A stretch of DNA of 64,000 nt, from contig NZ_CP041203.1 of NCBI RefSeq assembly GCF_008033115.1, forward strand, positions 558,001 through 622,000, written 5' to 3'. The notes under the pieces are model-generated. The model saw only the letters and a program-made list of their open reading frames with translations. It searched no databases and was not told the origin of the DNA. Both the position numbers and the translations under genes were made by a program. Shown here one piece after another: positions 17,226 to 29,694 of the stretch; position 1 is the stretch's first letter, and each line of letters starts with the position of its first letter. This DNA is from Cellulomonas sp. Y8. GTDB taxonomy: Bacteria; Actinomycetota; Actinomycetes; Actinomycetales; Cellulomonadaceae.

Positions 17226-19298
17226 TCAGGGCTCGACGTCGACGACGACCGCGCCCCGGGCGACGGTACCGGCCGGCCGCGGCTCGACGCGCGCGAGGGC
17301 CCGGGCGTTGACGACCGTGACCAGCGTCGTGGTGTCGTAGCCGGCCTCGCGGACGACGCCGAGGTCGACGGTCACCAGCCGGTCCCCCGCCGCCACGTGC
17401 TCGCCCTTGCGGACGGCGACCTCGAAGCCGGTGCCCGCGAGCTTCACCGTGTCGATGCCGACGTGCACCAGCACCTCGACGCCGTCGGCGGTCTTCAGCC
17501 CGAACGCGTGCCCGGTGTCGGCGACCGTCAGCAGCTCGCCCGCGACCGGGGCCACGACCACGCCGTCCGACGGGACCACGCCGACGCCCTCGCCGAGCGC
17601 CTTCGACGCGAACACCGGGTCGTCGACCTCGGCGAGCGGGACGACCTCGCCGGCCACGGGCGCCAGGACGGCGGCCGTGGGGGCGGCCGGGGCGGCGGGC
17701 GCGGCCGGGGCGGCGGGCGCCGCGGCGACCGGGCCGGCCGCCGGCGCACCGGCCCCCACCGTCGCCGCGACGGGGGCGGAGACGGACGCCGACTCCAGCG
17801 CCAGGTCCGCCTCCGCCTGCTCCCGGGCGGCGCGGGCCTCGGCCCGCTGCTCCGGCGTGCGGTAGTCGGACACGATCACGAGCACCATCGACACCGCGAA
17901 CGCCGCGGCGATCGCGATCAGGTACACCGGGATCGGGCTGAACACCGGGATGGTCAGCAGCGAGGTGAACGCGAAGGCGTTGGTGTCGACGCCGCCCAGC
18001 ACGCCGATGATGACGCCGCCGGTGAGGCAGCCGACGAGCATCCGCGGGTAGATCCGCTTGAACCGCAGGTGGATGCCGTACAACGAGGGCTCCGAGATGC
18101 CGCCGAGCAGGCCGGCGGCGAGCGCGCCGGTCGCGGTCTGGCGCATCTGCACGTCCTTGTCGCGCACCGCGAGCACGAGCACGCCGGCGGTCGCGCCGAA
18201 GCAGGCGAAGTTCCACGCGCCCATGGGGCCCTGGATGAAGTCGTAGCCCAGGGTGTTGAGATTGACCAGCATCAGCGCGTTCAGCGGCCAGTGCAGGCCC
18301 AGCGGCACCAGGAACGGGTAGATCAGCGGGATCACGATGGCGAACACGATCGGGGCGTTGCCGTTCAGCCACGCCAGGCCGTCGCCGAGCCCGGAGCCGA
18401 GCCAGATGCCGAGCGGGCCGAGCAGGAACGCGGTGACCGGGATCATCACGACCATCGACAGGAACGGCACGAACACCATCTGGATGTTCTCGGGGAACAC
18501 CCGCTTGAGCCCGCGGTACAGCGGGGCGAGCACCGCGACCATGATCAGCGGCACGAACACCTGGCCGCCGTAGTCGTTGAGCTGCATCGGCAGCCCGAAC
18601 ACGTCCGCCACGCAGGCCGTGGTGCCGAGGGTGGCGTTGGTGGTGCACACCGTCGTCGCCGCGTCCGTCAGGGACAGGAAGTTCGGCGTCATCACGGCGG
18701 CCATGACCGTGGCGCCGAGCCACGGGTCGACCTGCAGCTTCTTCGCCGCGTTGTACGCGACCATGATCGGCAGGAAGTAGAACACCGCCCGCCACATCGC
18801 GTCGACGAACACCCAGGTGGCGGGCTTGTCGTCGGCGCGGAAGTCGACCACGCCCAGCGCGTCGAGCACCGCGGCGAACGCGATGATCAGCGAGGCGCCG
18901 AGCAGCACGCCGAGCAGCGGGCGGAACGAGTCGGACAGGTACTCGAACACCGCGTCGAGCCACGCGACCTTGCCGCGCGCCTTCGACCGCGCCGCGGCCT
19001 TCACGTCGGCGTCGGACTGCCGGCCGGCGCCGACGCCGGCCATCTCGGGCAGGCCCATGATCTGGGTGAACACCGTCTGCACCGCCCCGCCGACGACCAC
19101 CTGGTAGCGGTCGCCGGACTGCGGCACGGCGCCCATCACGCCGGGCACGGCCTCCACGGCCTGCTGGTCGACCACCGAGGCGTCGCGCAGCTCGAAGCGC
19201 AGCCGGGTGGCGCAGTGCGTCAGGGCGCGGACGTTGGCCGGTCCTCCGACCGCCCGGATGATCTCCTCGGCCCTGTCGCGCGTCGTCGCGGACGTCAT
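17226..19298 (-). CDS. Beta-glucoside-type PTS permease, IIBCA
   Basis: 690-residue sugar phosphotransferase. Order: IIB with phospho-Cys29 (ALTHCATRLRF), IIC with about ten helices from about residue 110 to 470, an Ala/Pro/Val-rich linker of PAAPAAP repeats, and IIA with GHAFGL and the phospho-His near 612 (EVLVHVGIDTVKL). This is the BglF/ScrA-like architecture. ATG 19298 is preceded by GAGGAG at 6 bases. Expression should depend on the RAT/terminator switch upstream and the antiterminator gene downstream. Aryl-beta-glucosides or cellobiose are plausible; sucrose or trehalose cannot be excluded, and no phospho-glucosidase is in the window. Confidence 0.92.
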   Translation of the reverse strand: MTSATTRDRAEEIIRAVGGPANVRALTHCATRLRFELRDASVVDQQAVEAVPGVMGAVPQSGDRYQVVVGGAVQTVFTQIMGLPEMAGVGAGRQSDADVKAAARSKARGKVAWLDAVFEYLSDSFRPLLGVLLGASLIIAFAAVLDALGVVDFRADDKPATWVFVDAMWRAVFYFLPIMVAYNAAKKLQVDPWLGATVMAAVMTPNFLSLTDAATTVCTTNATLGTTACVADVFGLPMQLNDYGGQVFVPLIMVAVLAPLYRGLKRVFPENIQMVFVPFLSMVVMIPVTAFLLGPLGIWLGSGLGDGLAWLNGNAPIVFAIVIPLIYPFLVPLGLHWPLNALMLVNLNTLGYDFIQGPMGAWNFACFGATAGVLVLAVRDKDVQMRQTATGALAAGLLGGISEPSLYGIHLRFKRIYPRMLVGCLTGGVIIGVLGGVDTNAFAFTSLLTIPVFSPIPVYLIAIAAAFAVSMVLVIVSDYRTPEQRAEARAAREQAEADLALESASVSAPVAATVGAGAPAAGPVAAAPAAPAAPAAPAAPTAAVLAPVAGEVVPLAEVDDPVFASKALGEGVGVVPSDGVVVAPVAGELLTVADTGHAFGLKTADGVEVLVHVGIDTVKLAGTGFEVAVRKGEHVAAGDRLVTVDLGVVREAGYDTTTLVTVVNARALARVEPRPAGTVARGAVVVDVEP

Positions 19299-19336
19299 GT
19301 CGTACTCCTCGTCGAGAGCCGACGCCGTCCGGGCAC

Positions 19337-19375
19337 AAAAAAAGACCTGAGGCGCATCGCTGCGGCTCAGGTCTT
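19337..19375 (-). terminator. Intrinsic terminator controlled by antitermination
   Basis: AAGACCTGAG/CTCAGGTCTT perfect 10-bp stem (19342-19351 with 19366-19375) followed on the minus strand by a run of seven T (19337-19343). It is the only hairpin with a clear T-tract among those I found in the window, and overlaps the RAT site. Confidence 0.85.
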
Positions 19376-19403
19376 GCCCCGCGACGACGGCGGGTAACAA
19401 CCC
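19370..19403 (-). promoter_or_regulatory. RAT site (ribonucleic antiterminator) for the BglG-type protein
   Basis: On the minus strand the sequence reads GGGTTGTTACCCGCC, then GGGGCAAGACCTGAG, matching the LicT/SacY RAT pattern of GGnTTGTTACt...GGCAAAACC. Its 3' part is the 5' arm of the terminator, so protein-stabilised RAT folding would prevent termination and permit permease expression. Confidence 0.82.
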
Positions 19404-19426
19404 TGTGTGAACTCAGGTTCGCGGAG

Positions 19427-19432
19427 AGGTTA
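19427..19432 (-). promoter_or_regulatory. Candidate -10 box of the PTS operon
   Basis: TAACCT on the minus strand, about 24 bases before the RAT site, as needed for the switch to lie at the start of the transcript. No convincing -35. Confidence 0.4.
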
Positions 19433-19474
19433 GCACCCCGGCGCCGGGGGTCCGCTCGGGACCTTCGTCCCGAC

Positions 19475-19502
19475 GAGGTCAGGCTGACCTCACTCGTAGA
19501 CT
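19475..19502 (+). promoter_or_regulatory. dedA promoter with 17-bp operator palindrome
   Basis: GAGGTCAGGCTGACCTC (19475-19491) is an 8-1-8 perfect palindrome lying where the -35 should be. TAGACT (19497-19502) is the -10 and ends 7 bases before the GTG, giving a leaderless mRNA. The regulator is unknown. Confidence 0.55.
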
Positions 19503-19509
19503 CGGACGG

Positions 19510-20130
19510 GTGAGCGACACGGCGGCGGCGTACGGGATGGGCGGGTGGCCGTTCTGGGCCGTCATCGCCGGGCTGTTCGTCGTCGTCATGGCGCGCTCGC
19601 ACCTGTTCTACTGGGTCGGCCGGGGGGTGACGTCGGGGGCCGCGCGGCTCGCCGACCGGGTGCCGGGCGCCGAGGGCGACGCGGCGGACGCGGACGACGC
19701 CACGACCGCCCGCGGCGGCGTCGCCCGTGCCCACGTCCAGCGCCTCATGCGCACCCCGACCGCCCGGCGCGGGCTGGGCCTCGTGCACCGGTTCGGTCCG
19801 TTCGCGGTGGTCCTCGCGTACCTGACCGTCGGCGTGCAGACGGCGGTGTTCGTCGGCTCGGGGCTGGTGCGGATGCCCTACCCCCGGTTCCTCGCCGCGT
19901 CGGTGCCCGGCAGCGTGGCGTGGGCCTTCGTCTGGGGCACCGTCGGGCTCGGCGCGGTGTGGGCGGCCGTCCGGATCGCGACCGCGTCCCCGTGGGGCCT
20001 GGCGGCGGTGCTGGTGGTGCTCGCCGCGCTGCTGACCTGGGCGGTGCTCCGCCGCCGGTCCCGCGCCGCGCGCACGGCCGCCGGCGGGGAGCCGGCCGCC
20101 GACGCGGCACCCGCGGAGCAGCTGGTCTGA
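19510..20130 (+). CDS. DedA-family (SNARE-associated/VTT domain) membrane protein
   Basis: 206-residue membrane protein. N-terminal helix (WPFWAVIAGLFVVVMARS), a charged cytoplasmic stretch, the DedA core with GLVHRFGPFAVVLAYLTVG and GLVRMPYPRFLAASVPGSVAWA, then two helices and an Ala-rich tail. DedA proteins act in lipid-carrier or phospholipid flipping and membrane homeostasis. The usual glycine-rich FPGE-like first motif is weak, so it is a divergent member. Single gene with its own operator; convergent with the penicillin-binding protein gene 23 bases away. Confidence 0.8.
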   Translation: MSDTAAAYGMGGWPFWAVIAGLFVVVMARSHLFYWVGRGVTSGAARLADRVPGAEGDAADADDATTARGGVARAHVQRLMRTPTARRGLGLVHRFGPFAVVLAYLTVGVQTAVFVGSGLVRMPYPRFLAASVPGSVAWAFVWGTVGLGAVWAAVRIATASPWGLAAVLVVLAALLTWAVLRRRSRAARTAAGGEPAADAAPAEQLV

Positions 20131-20153
20131 CCCACGGGCGCGGCCCGCTCCCG

Positions 20154-22535
20154 TCAGCCGTCCTCCTCCGCGCCGTCCTCCTCCGTGCCGTCCAGCGGCG
20201 CGCCTCCCCCGCCGCCCCGCGACGGGTAGAGCGTGATCCGCGACCCCGGCTCCGCGCTGCCGATCCGGCTCTGGCTCGCGACGACCCCGGCCGGTAGGTC
20301 GGACGCCGTGCTGCCACCGACCACCGCCTCGAACCCGGCCCGCCGCAGCACCTCGACCGCGGCGTCCCGGTCCAGGCCCACCACCGAGGGCACCGAGGAC
20401 GACCGGCCCAGCCGGGCCCGGTCGGTCACCGGCGTGAACGCCGGGTTCGGCTTCCCGTCCGCGAGCGCCGCGTCCATGAACCCCTTCCAGGCCACGCCCG
20501 CGATCGTGGCGCCGTAGACGTGCTGGTGCCGCCGGCCGTTGATCACCAGGTTCTGCATCGGGGAGAACGAGTCCGGGTACCCCACCCAGGTGGCCGCGGC
20601 CAGCCGGGGCGTGTAGCCGACGAACCAGGTCTGCTCGTTGCGGCTCGTGGTGCCGGTCTTCCCCGCCGCCGCGTACCCCGGCGTCCCGAGCGACCGCCCG
20701 GTGCCCTGCCACACGTGACCGAGGGCGTGGTTCATCGTGGCGGCGATCTCGGGGTCGACCGCCTGCGAGCACCCGGCGTCCGGCACCGGCAGCGCGGCGC
20801 CGGACGGGTCCCGCACGCCGCTCACCGCCACCGGGGTGCAGAACAGCCCGTCGGCGGCGAACGCCGCGTACGCCCCGGCGAGGGCGAGCGGCGAGGTCGA
20901 CTCCGAGCCGAGGACGTTCGCCGCGTAGGCCCCGAACGGCTCGCCCTCGCGCCCGGCCGAGGACTGCGTGACGCCCAGGTCGGCCGCGCCCTGCATGATG
21001 TCGCACAGGTCGAGCTGCATCGCCATCGACAGGTAGCCGAGGTTCACGGACCGCTGGGTCGCCTGGAGCACCGACATCGCGCCGGCGCCGCCCTCGGAGT
21101 TGCGCACCGGCCACGTCTGGCTCGGCAGCCGCGACCCGCACGCGGTGAACTGGTTCGTGTTCAGCGTGCGCGCGGTGCCGTCGACGGTGCGGCCGAGGTC
21201 GTTCCCCTGCTCCAGCCACTCCAGGAGCGTGAAGGGCTTGAGCGTCGACCCCGGCGCGAACCCGCCCGACCCGCCGTAGGAGTACGACGTGCTGTAGTTC
21301 ACCGACACCGCGGACCCGCCCGCCTCGGCGGTGTTGTCGAAGGTGCGGTTCTGCGCCATCGCGACGACCCCGCCCGTGCCCGGCTCCACGACCACCATGG
21401 CCGACCCCACGCCGGAGCGGTCGCCCACCGGCACGCGCGCCTTGACCTGCTCGTCCGCGAGCGCCTGCAGGCGGGGGTCGAGCGTGGTGGTGATGACCAG
21501 GCCCCCGCGGTACAGCAGGTCGGCGCGCTCCTCCGGCGTCTCGCCGAACGCGGGGTCGTGCCGGATCACCTGGGTGACGTAGTCGCAGAAGAACCCCGAG
21601 CCCGGGATCGCGGCGTCCGCCGCCATGCAGCCGCTGCGCGCCTCGCTGACGTGCAGGGTGTCCGCGATCGGGGTGGCGACCGCGGCGTCGTGCTCCTCGA
21701 CGGTGATGTAGTCCTGGTCGTGCATGAGCATCAGCACGGTGTTGCGGCGCCGCTCGGCGGCCGCCGGCGACCGGGTGGGGTCGAGCGCGCTCGGGCTCCG
21801 GGTGATCCCCGCGATCGTCGCGGCCTCCACCAGGTCGAGCTCCGCCGCCGGCTTGCTGAAGTACCGCCGGGCGGCGGACTCCGCGCCGTAGACCGCCACG
21901 CCGAACGGCGCGATGTTGAGGTAGCTCTCCAGGATCTCCTCCTTGGTGAGCTCCTGCTCCAGCGCCACCGCCAGCCGCGCCTCCCGGAGCTTGCGGGCGT
22001 AGCCCTCGGCCCCGTCGGTCTCCTGCGCGGCCTCGACCCCGGCGTGGTCGCCGACGCGGGCGGACCGCTCGATGAGCACGTTCTTCACGTACTGCTGCGT
22101 GAGCGTCGACGCGCCCTGCTGGGACCCGGTGAGCTGGTTCTGCACCAGGGCGCGGGCCATGCCGGTCGGGTCGATCCCGCCGTGGTCGAAGAACCGCCGG
22201 TCCTCGGTCGCGACCACCGCGTGCTGCAGGTGCTCCGACACCGCGTCCAGCGGCACGACCACGCGGTCCTCCGCGAAGAACTCCGCGAACGGCGTGCCGT
22301 CCGCGGCGGTCATCACGGACCGCTGGGACAGCGGACGGCGCTCGAGGTGCGCGGGCAGGTCCTGCAGCATCTCCTCGCCGAGCTCGGTGGCGTTGCGCGC
22401 GGCCGCCGCGACCGGCATGAGCGTGCCGGCGAGCAGCAGGCCGCCCGTGCCGGACGCGAGCAGGAACGCGAGCAGGAGCGCGAGCACCTGGGCCGGGGTC
22501 ACCTGGACCCGGGGCGGGCGGCGGGGACGAGTCAT
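20154..22535 (-). CDS. Bifunctional class A penicillin-binding protein with PASTA domain
   Basis: 793 residues. One N-terminal membrane helix (about 17-38); GT51 glycosyltransferase with catalytic Glu111 (ATEDRRFFDH) and QGASTLTQQYVKN; transpeptidase with Ser430-Thr-Leu-Lys433 (FAPGSTLKPF), SVN at 496-498 and KTGT at 626-629; a C-terminal PASTA domain (VPSVVGLDRDAAVEVLRRAG, about 705-770); then a Gly- and Asp/Glu-rich tail. It polymerises and cross-links peptidoglycan outside the membrane. PASTA domains bind muropeptides or lipid II. TAGCGT ends 7 bases before the ATG. uppS, making the lipid carrier for this pathway, lies just upstream on the same strand. Confidence 0.95.
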   Translation of the reverse strand: MTRPRRPPRVQVTPAQVLALLLAFLLASGTGGLLLAGTLMPVAAAARNATELGEEMLQDLPAHLERRPLSQRSVMTAADGTPFAEFFAEDRVVVPLDAVSEHLQHAVVATEDRRFFDHGGIDPTGMARALVQNQLTGSQQGASTLTQQYVKNVLIERSARVGDHAGVEAAQETDGAEGYARKLREARLAVALEQELTKEEILESYLNIAPFGVAVYGAESAARRYFSKPAAELDLVEAATIAGITRSPSALDPTRSPAAAERRRNTVLMLMHDQDYITVEEHDAAVATPIADTLHVSEARSGCMAADAAIPGSGFFCDYVTQVIRHDPAFGETPEERADLLYRGGLVITTTLDPRLQALADEQVKARVPVGDRSGVGSAMVVVEPGTGGVVAMAQNRTFDNTAEAGGSAVSVNYSTSYSYGGSGGFAPGSTLKPFTLLEWLEQGNDLGRTVDGTARTLNTNQFTACGSRLPSQTWPVRNSEGGAGAMSVLQATQRSVNLGYLSMAMQLDLCDIMQGAADLGVTQSSAGREGEPFGAYAANVLGSESTSPLALAGAYAAFAADGLFCTPVAVSGVRDPSGAALPVPDAGCSQAVDPEIAATMNHALGHVWQGTGRSLGTPGYAAAGKTGTTSRNEQTWFVGYTPRLAAATWVGYPDSFSPMQNLVINGRRHQHVYGATIAGVAWKGFMDAALADGKPNPAFTPVTDRARLGRSSSVPSVVGLDRDAAVEVLRRAGFEAVVGGSTASDLPAGVVASQSRIGSAEPGSRITLYPSRGGGGGAPLDGTEEDGAEEDG

Positions 22536-22542
22536 GCGCGCG

Positions 22543-22548
22543 ACGCTA
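22543..22548 (-). promoter_or_regulatory. -10 box of the penicillin-binding protein gene (leaderless)
   Basis: TAGCGT on the minus strand, 7 bases before the ATG; the interval is only GC repeats with no ribosome site. Confidence 0.5.
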
Positions 22549-22587
22549 GGGAGCCCGGCGGCACCCCCGGCCCCACCGGGTGGCGGG

Positions 22588-22646
22588 CGTAGGTGGACCT
22601 GCGGGGACGGCCGGGAGACGTGGTGAAGACGCCGTGCCCACCTACG
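22588..22646. terminator. Weak inverted repeat after uppS
   Basis: CGTAGGTGG (22588-22596) pairs with CCACCTACG (22638-22646) across a 41-base loop, between the uppS stop and the penicillin-binding protein promoter. Possibly a terminator. Confidence 0.3.
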
Positions 22647-22661
22647 GACCGGCGACCCCGG

Positions 22662-23438
22662 TCAGGCGGAGGTCGGCTTGTCCACCGCGCCGCCGTAGCG
22701 GCGGTCGCGGCTCGCGTACGTCTCGATCGCGCGCCACAGGTGCCGGCGGTCGACGTCGGGCCACGGCTCGTCGAGGAAGACCAGCTCGGCGTAGGCGGCC
22801 TGCCAGATCATGAAGTTCGACGTGCGCTGCTCCCCCGAGGAGCGCAGGAACAGGTCCACGTCCGGCAGGTCGGGCTCGTCGAGGTAGCGCTGGACCGTCT
22901 TCTCGGTGACCTTGTCGGCCTTGAGCCGGCCCGCCGCCACGTCCTGCGCGATCGCCTTGGCGGCGTCGGCGATCTCGGCGCGGCCGCCGTAGTTCACGCA
23001 CATCGTGAGCGTGCAGGTGGTGTTGCCGACGGTCAGCCGCTCGGCCTCCTCCAGCTCCGAGATGACCGACCGCCAGAGCCGCGGGCGGCGCCCGGCCCAG
23101 CGCACGCGGACGCCCCAGTCGTTCATCACGTCCCGGCGGCGGCGCAGCACGTCCCGGTTGAAGCCCATGAGGAACCGGACCTCCTCCGGGGACCGGGTCC
23201 AGTTCTCGGTCGAGAACGCGTACGCCGAGACGTGCTTCACGCCGATCTCGATGGCCCCGGCGACGACGTCGAGCAGCGACGCCTCGCCCGCGGCGTGCCC
23301 GGCGGTGCGCGGCAGCCCGCGGGCGTTCGCCCACCGGCCGTTGCCGTCCATGACGATCGCGACGTGCTGCGGGACGAGCTCCTTCGGCAGCACGGGCGGG
23401 CGGGCCCCGCTCGGGTGCGGGGGCGGCGGAACCGGCAT
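22662..23438 (-). CDS. uppS: Isoprenyl transferase (undecaprenyl/decaprenyl diphosphate synthase)
   Basis: 258-residue cis-prenyltransferase making the polyprenyl carrier for cell-wall precursors. [17 protein letters not shown] with catalytic Asp31, [26 protein letters not shown], and C-terminal [19 protein letters not shown] and YAELVF are all present. The start ATG shares one base with the recO stop (TGATG), so it is translated with recO. Proline-rich N-terminal 20 residues precede the core. Full length for the family. Confidence 0.96.
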   Translation of the reverse strand: MPVPPPPHPSGARPPVLPKELVPQHVAIVMDGNGRWANARGLPRTAGHAAGEASLLDVVAGAIEIGVKHVSAYAFSTENWTRSPEEVRFLMGFNRDVLRRRRDVMNDWGVRVRWAGRRPRLWRSVISELEEAERLTVGNTTCTLTMCVNYGGRAEIADAAKAIAQDVAAGRLKADKVTEKTVQRYLDEPDLPDVDLFLRSSGEQRTSNFMIWQAAYAELVFLDEPWPDVDRRHLWRAIETYASRDRRYGGAVDKPTSA

Positions 23439-24169
23439 CAGATCCTCTCGACCATCGGCAGCGAGCGCAGCGTGCGCTCCAGGTGGAACTGGGAGTACGC
23501 GGACACCAGGCCGTTGCCCTCCTTGCGGTGCCGCTCGGCGGACGCGTCGGCCACCGCCCAGTCGCCGGCGAGCAGCGCGGACAGCAGCTCGAACGTCTCC
23601 GGGGCCGGGGCGGTCGCGCCCGGCGGGCGGCAGGAGGTGCAGACGGCGCCGCCCTGGGCGACGGCGAACGAGTGGTGCGGTCCCGGCCGGCCGCAGCGGG
23701 CGCAGTCGGTGAACGACGGCGCCCAGCCTGCGATCGCGAGCGCGCGCAGCAGGTAGGAGTCGAGCACCAGGCCGGGCGCGTGCTCCCGGGACGCCAGCGA
23801 GCGGACGGCACCGACCAGCAGCCAGTACTGCTGCAGCGCGGGCTCGCGCTCGGCCTCGACGAGGCGCTCGGCGGTCTCCAGCATCACGGTGCCCGCGGTG
23901 TACAGGGCGTAGTCCTCGCACACCGGCCGGCCGTACGCGCCGAGGGTCTCGACCTGGGTGACGACGTCGAGGTTCCGGCCGGTGTTGAGCTGCACGTCGA
24001 TGTGCATGAACGGCTCGAGCCGGGAGCCGAACCGCGAGGTGGTGCGCCGGACGCCCTTGCCGACCGCGCGCACCTTGCCGTGGGTGCGGGTCAGCAGGGT
24101 GACGATCCGGTCCGCCTCCCCCAGCTTGTGGGTGCGCAGCACGATCGCCTCGTCGCGGTAGAGGCTCAC
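23438..24169 (-). CDS. recO: DNA repair protein RecO
   Basis: 243-residue recombination mediator that loads RecA at gaps with RecF/RecR. N-terminal OB fold ([20 protein letters not shown]), central helical domain, and a zinc site with CARCGRPG and VCTSCRPPG. The first in-frame codon with homology is GTG 24169; the open frame upstream is not conserved. GACAAT ends 6 bases before that GTG. recO-uppS adjacency is common in actinobacteria. Confidence 0.94.
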   Translation of the reverse strand: MSLYRDEAIVLRTHKLGEADRIVTLLTRTHGKVRAVGKGVRRTTSRFGSRLEPFMHIDVQLNTGRNLDVVTQVETLGAYGRPVCEDYALYTAGTVMLETAERLVEAEREPALQQYWLLVGAVRSLASREHAPGLVLDSYLLRALAIAGWAPSFTDCARCGRPGPHHSFAVAQGGAVCTSCRPPGATAPAPETFELLSALLAGDWAVADASAERHRKEGNGLVSAYSQFHLERTLRSLPMVERI

Positions 24170-24175
24170 GGTCGT

Positions 24176-24181
24176 ATTGTC
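24176..24181 (-). promoter_or_regulatory. -10 box of recO-uppS (leaderless)
   Basis: GACAAT on the minus strand, 6 bases before GTG; same hexamer and spacing as dusB. Confidence 0.5.
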
Positions 24182-24264
24182 CCCTGCGACCGCCCCGGAC
24201 CGCGCACCTGTTCGCCGACCGCGTGCCGCGCCCCCGCGGAACCTCCTCACGCCGCACCCCCGCT

Positions 24265-24321
24265 GGAGTGGAAGGTTGTGACGGACACGCCGTCGGCGTG
24301 TCCGTCACAATCTTCCACTCC
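24265..24321. terminator. 27-bp palindrome downstream of leuA
   Basis: Arms 24265-24291 and 24295-24321 around a GTC loop, with one G.U wobble. Homologous to the palindrome at 59366. The gene-free stretch 24170-24473 otherwise holds only the recO -10 box; I see no further gene in it. Confidence 0.65.
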
Positions 24322-24473
24322 CGGCCTGACGCGACCTGACGACCGCGCCGGCCACCCGTCCCGGACGCGGCGACGCCCGGCCCCGCGGCCGCGCGCGGGT
24401 GGGCGCGGCGGGCGGGACCGGGCGCTGGGGCCGGTCGGGGGTGGCGCCGGCCCCGTCCTGGGGCCCGCGCGGG

Positions 24474-27886
<3,413 letters not shown>

Positions 27887-27902
27887 GCGTCATCGTAGGC
27901 CC

Positions 27903-29694
27903 CTAGGCGCGCAGCCCCACGGCGAGCGCCAGGTCGCCGAACGCCACCAGCGAGCCGTCCGCCAGCCGCACCCGACGGTCCGGCAGGCAGACGATCCGCT
28001 GGCCGTCGGCGAGCGTCACGAGCGTGCCGTTGGTCGAGCCGCGGTCGACGACCCACGGCCCGTGCTCGTCGACGCCGAGCATGAGGTGCGTCTTCGACAC
28101 CGAGCGGCCCGGGTCGGCGACGGCGACCGTCCGGACGCCGTCCTGCGGGTCGGGGTTGCGCCCGACGAGCAGCGGGCTGTCCAGCGCGGCGACCGTGCCG
28201 TCGGGGAGCCGGACCGCCCACCCGGCGCCCGGGCCCGGCACGGGGGCCGGGGGCGCGGCGGGGAACGGGGCGGGCGGGACCGGCACCGCGGGGGTCGCGG
28301 GGGCGACGGCGGCGTGCGGGGCCGGTGCCGGGGCGGGCGGGGGCCAGTCGCCGGCGGGCGCGGGGCCGGGCGCCGGCGGCGGGGCTGCCGCCGCGGCAGG
28401 CGGCGGGGTCGCCGGCGCGGCGGGCGCGGGCGGGGCCGGCGGGGCGTCCGGGTGCACCGGCGCGCCCGGCACGACCGCGTGCCGGCCGGTCCGCGTCGGC
28501 GGCTCGGTCGGCACGGGCCCCGGGACGGGACCGAGGGCGTCGCGCCAGGCGGCCTGCTCGCCGGAGGCGGGACCGGCCGGCGCGGGCGGCACCGGGGCGG
28601 CGGGGTGCGCGGGCGTCGCCGGGGCCGCGACGGGCATCGCCGGGGCCGACGGGTACGCGGGCGTCGCGGCGGGCGCCGCCGGGGCCGCGAGGTACCCGGG
28701 CGCCGCACCCGGAGCGGCCGGAGCCGGGGCGTCCGGCAGAGCGGGGGCCGGCGCCGCCGGTCCGGCGGCGGGCGCGGCGGCGTCCGGTCCGGGTGCGAGC
28801 GGCACGGGCGCCGCGGGGTGCGCGGGCACCACGGCCGCCGGGACGACCGGGATCTGCCGGGTGTCGAGGTCCGGCCCGAGGCCGGGTCCGCCGAGCGGGG
28901 GCAGCACGAGCCCCGGGGCGTCGAGCCGGCGGTCGGCGGCGAGCGCGCTCCACCGCGTGCGCGTGGGCTCGGACGGGGTGGGGTCGACGGTCGGCGTGCC
29001 GCCCGCGGCGGTCGGCTCGCCCGCCCACGCGTCACCCGGTGCCGCGGGGTGCGGCACGGAGGGCCACGCCGGGGCGTCCCCGCCGTGCCCCGCGGGCGGT
29101 GCGGGCGGCGCGGGCGCGTCGGCGCCTCCGGCCCGGCTCGGGCGCGCCGGCCAGTCGGCCACCCGACGGGCGGGGACGAGCCCCCGCACGTCGACGACGA
29201 CACCCTCCCCCCACCCGGTCGTGCCAGCCGCGCCGGCGCCCGGACGAGTCGAACAGCGGCGACAGCAGCACCACGAGCTGGCCCACGCCGCACGCCAGCG
29301 AGCCCAGGGCGACGATCAGCGCCCGCACGAACGCCCGCCCGAGCCCGACGGGCCGGCCGGACCGGACGTCGACGAGCCGCAGGCCGAGCAGCCGGCGCCC
29401 GACGGTCCAGCCGCGGGTGCCGTTCCACACCCACTGCGCCACGGCCCAGGCGGCGAGCAGCACCGCCCCGACGGCGAGCAGCACCCCGGACGGCGCGGCG
29501 GGCTCGGGCACCGTGCCCGCCCCTGAGTCGGAGGCCGCGCGCACGGTCGCCGCGAACGCCGGCGCCCACGCGAGCCAGAGCGGCGCCGCGGCGATCGACG
29601 TCAGCGCGGCGTCCACGAGGTACGCCGCGACGCGGCGTCCGACCGGCGCAGGCGGTGCGCTCGGCGGGACCACGCCGCCGGTGGTGCTGCTCAT
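27903..29694 (-). CDS. RDD-FHA membrane protein, frameshifted after the RDD domain
   Basis: About 596 residues when restored. N-terminal RDD domain with three helices (GRRVAAYLVDAALTSIA, then VGRRLLGLRLVDVRSGRPVG, ending GWHDRVG), a roughly 310-residue Ala/Pro-rich linker, and a C-terminal FHA domain (SPLLVGRNP, SVSKTHLMLG, DRGSTNGT, about 498-596) that would read phospho-threonine. One extra base in the C6 run 29207-29212 breaks the frame; removing it gives GWHDRVGEGVVVDVRGLVPA. Its ATG overlaps the transglutaminase-like gene stop (ATGA). FHA placement suggests it is a target or reader of the operon's kinase. Confidence 0.82.

Noticed and set aside
24170..24473. Small protein genes in the leuA-recO gap
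   Set aside because: The short frames here only read through the palindrome and have no start signals or homology.
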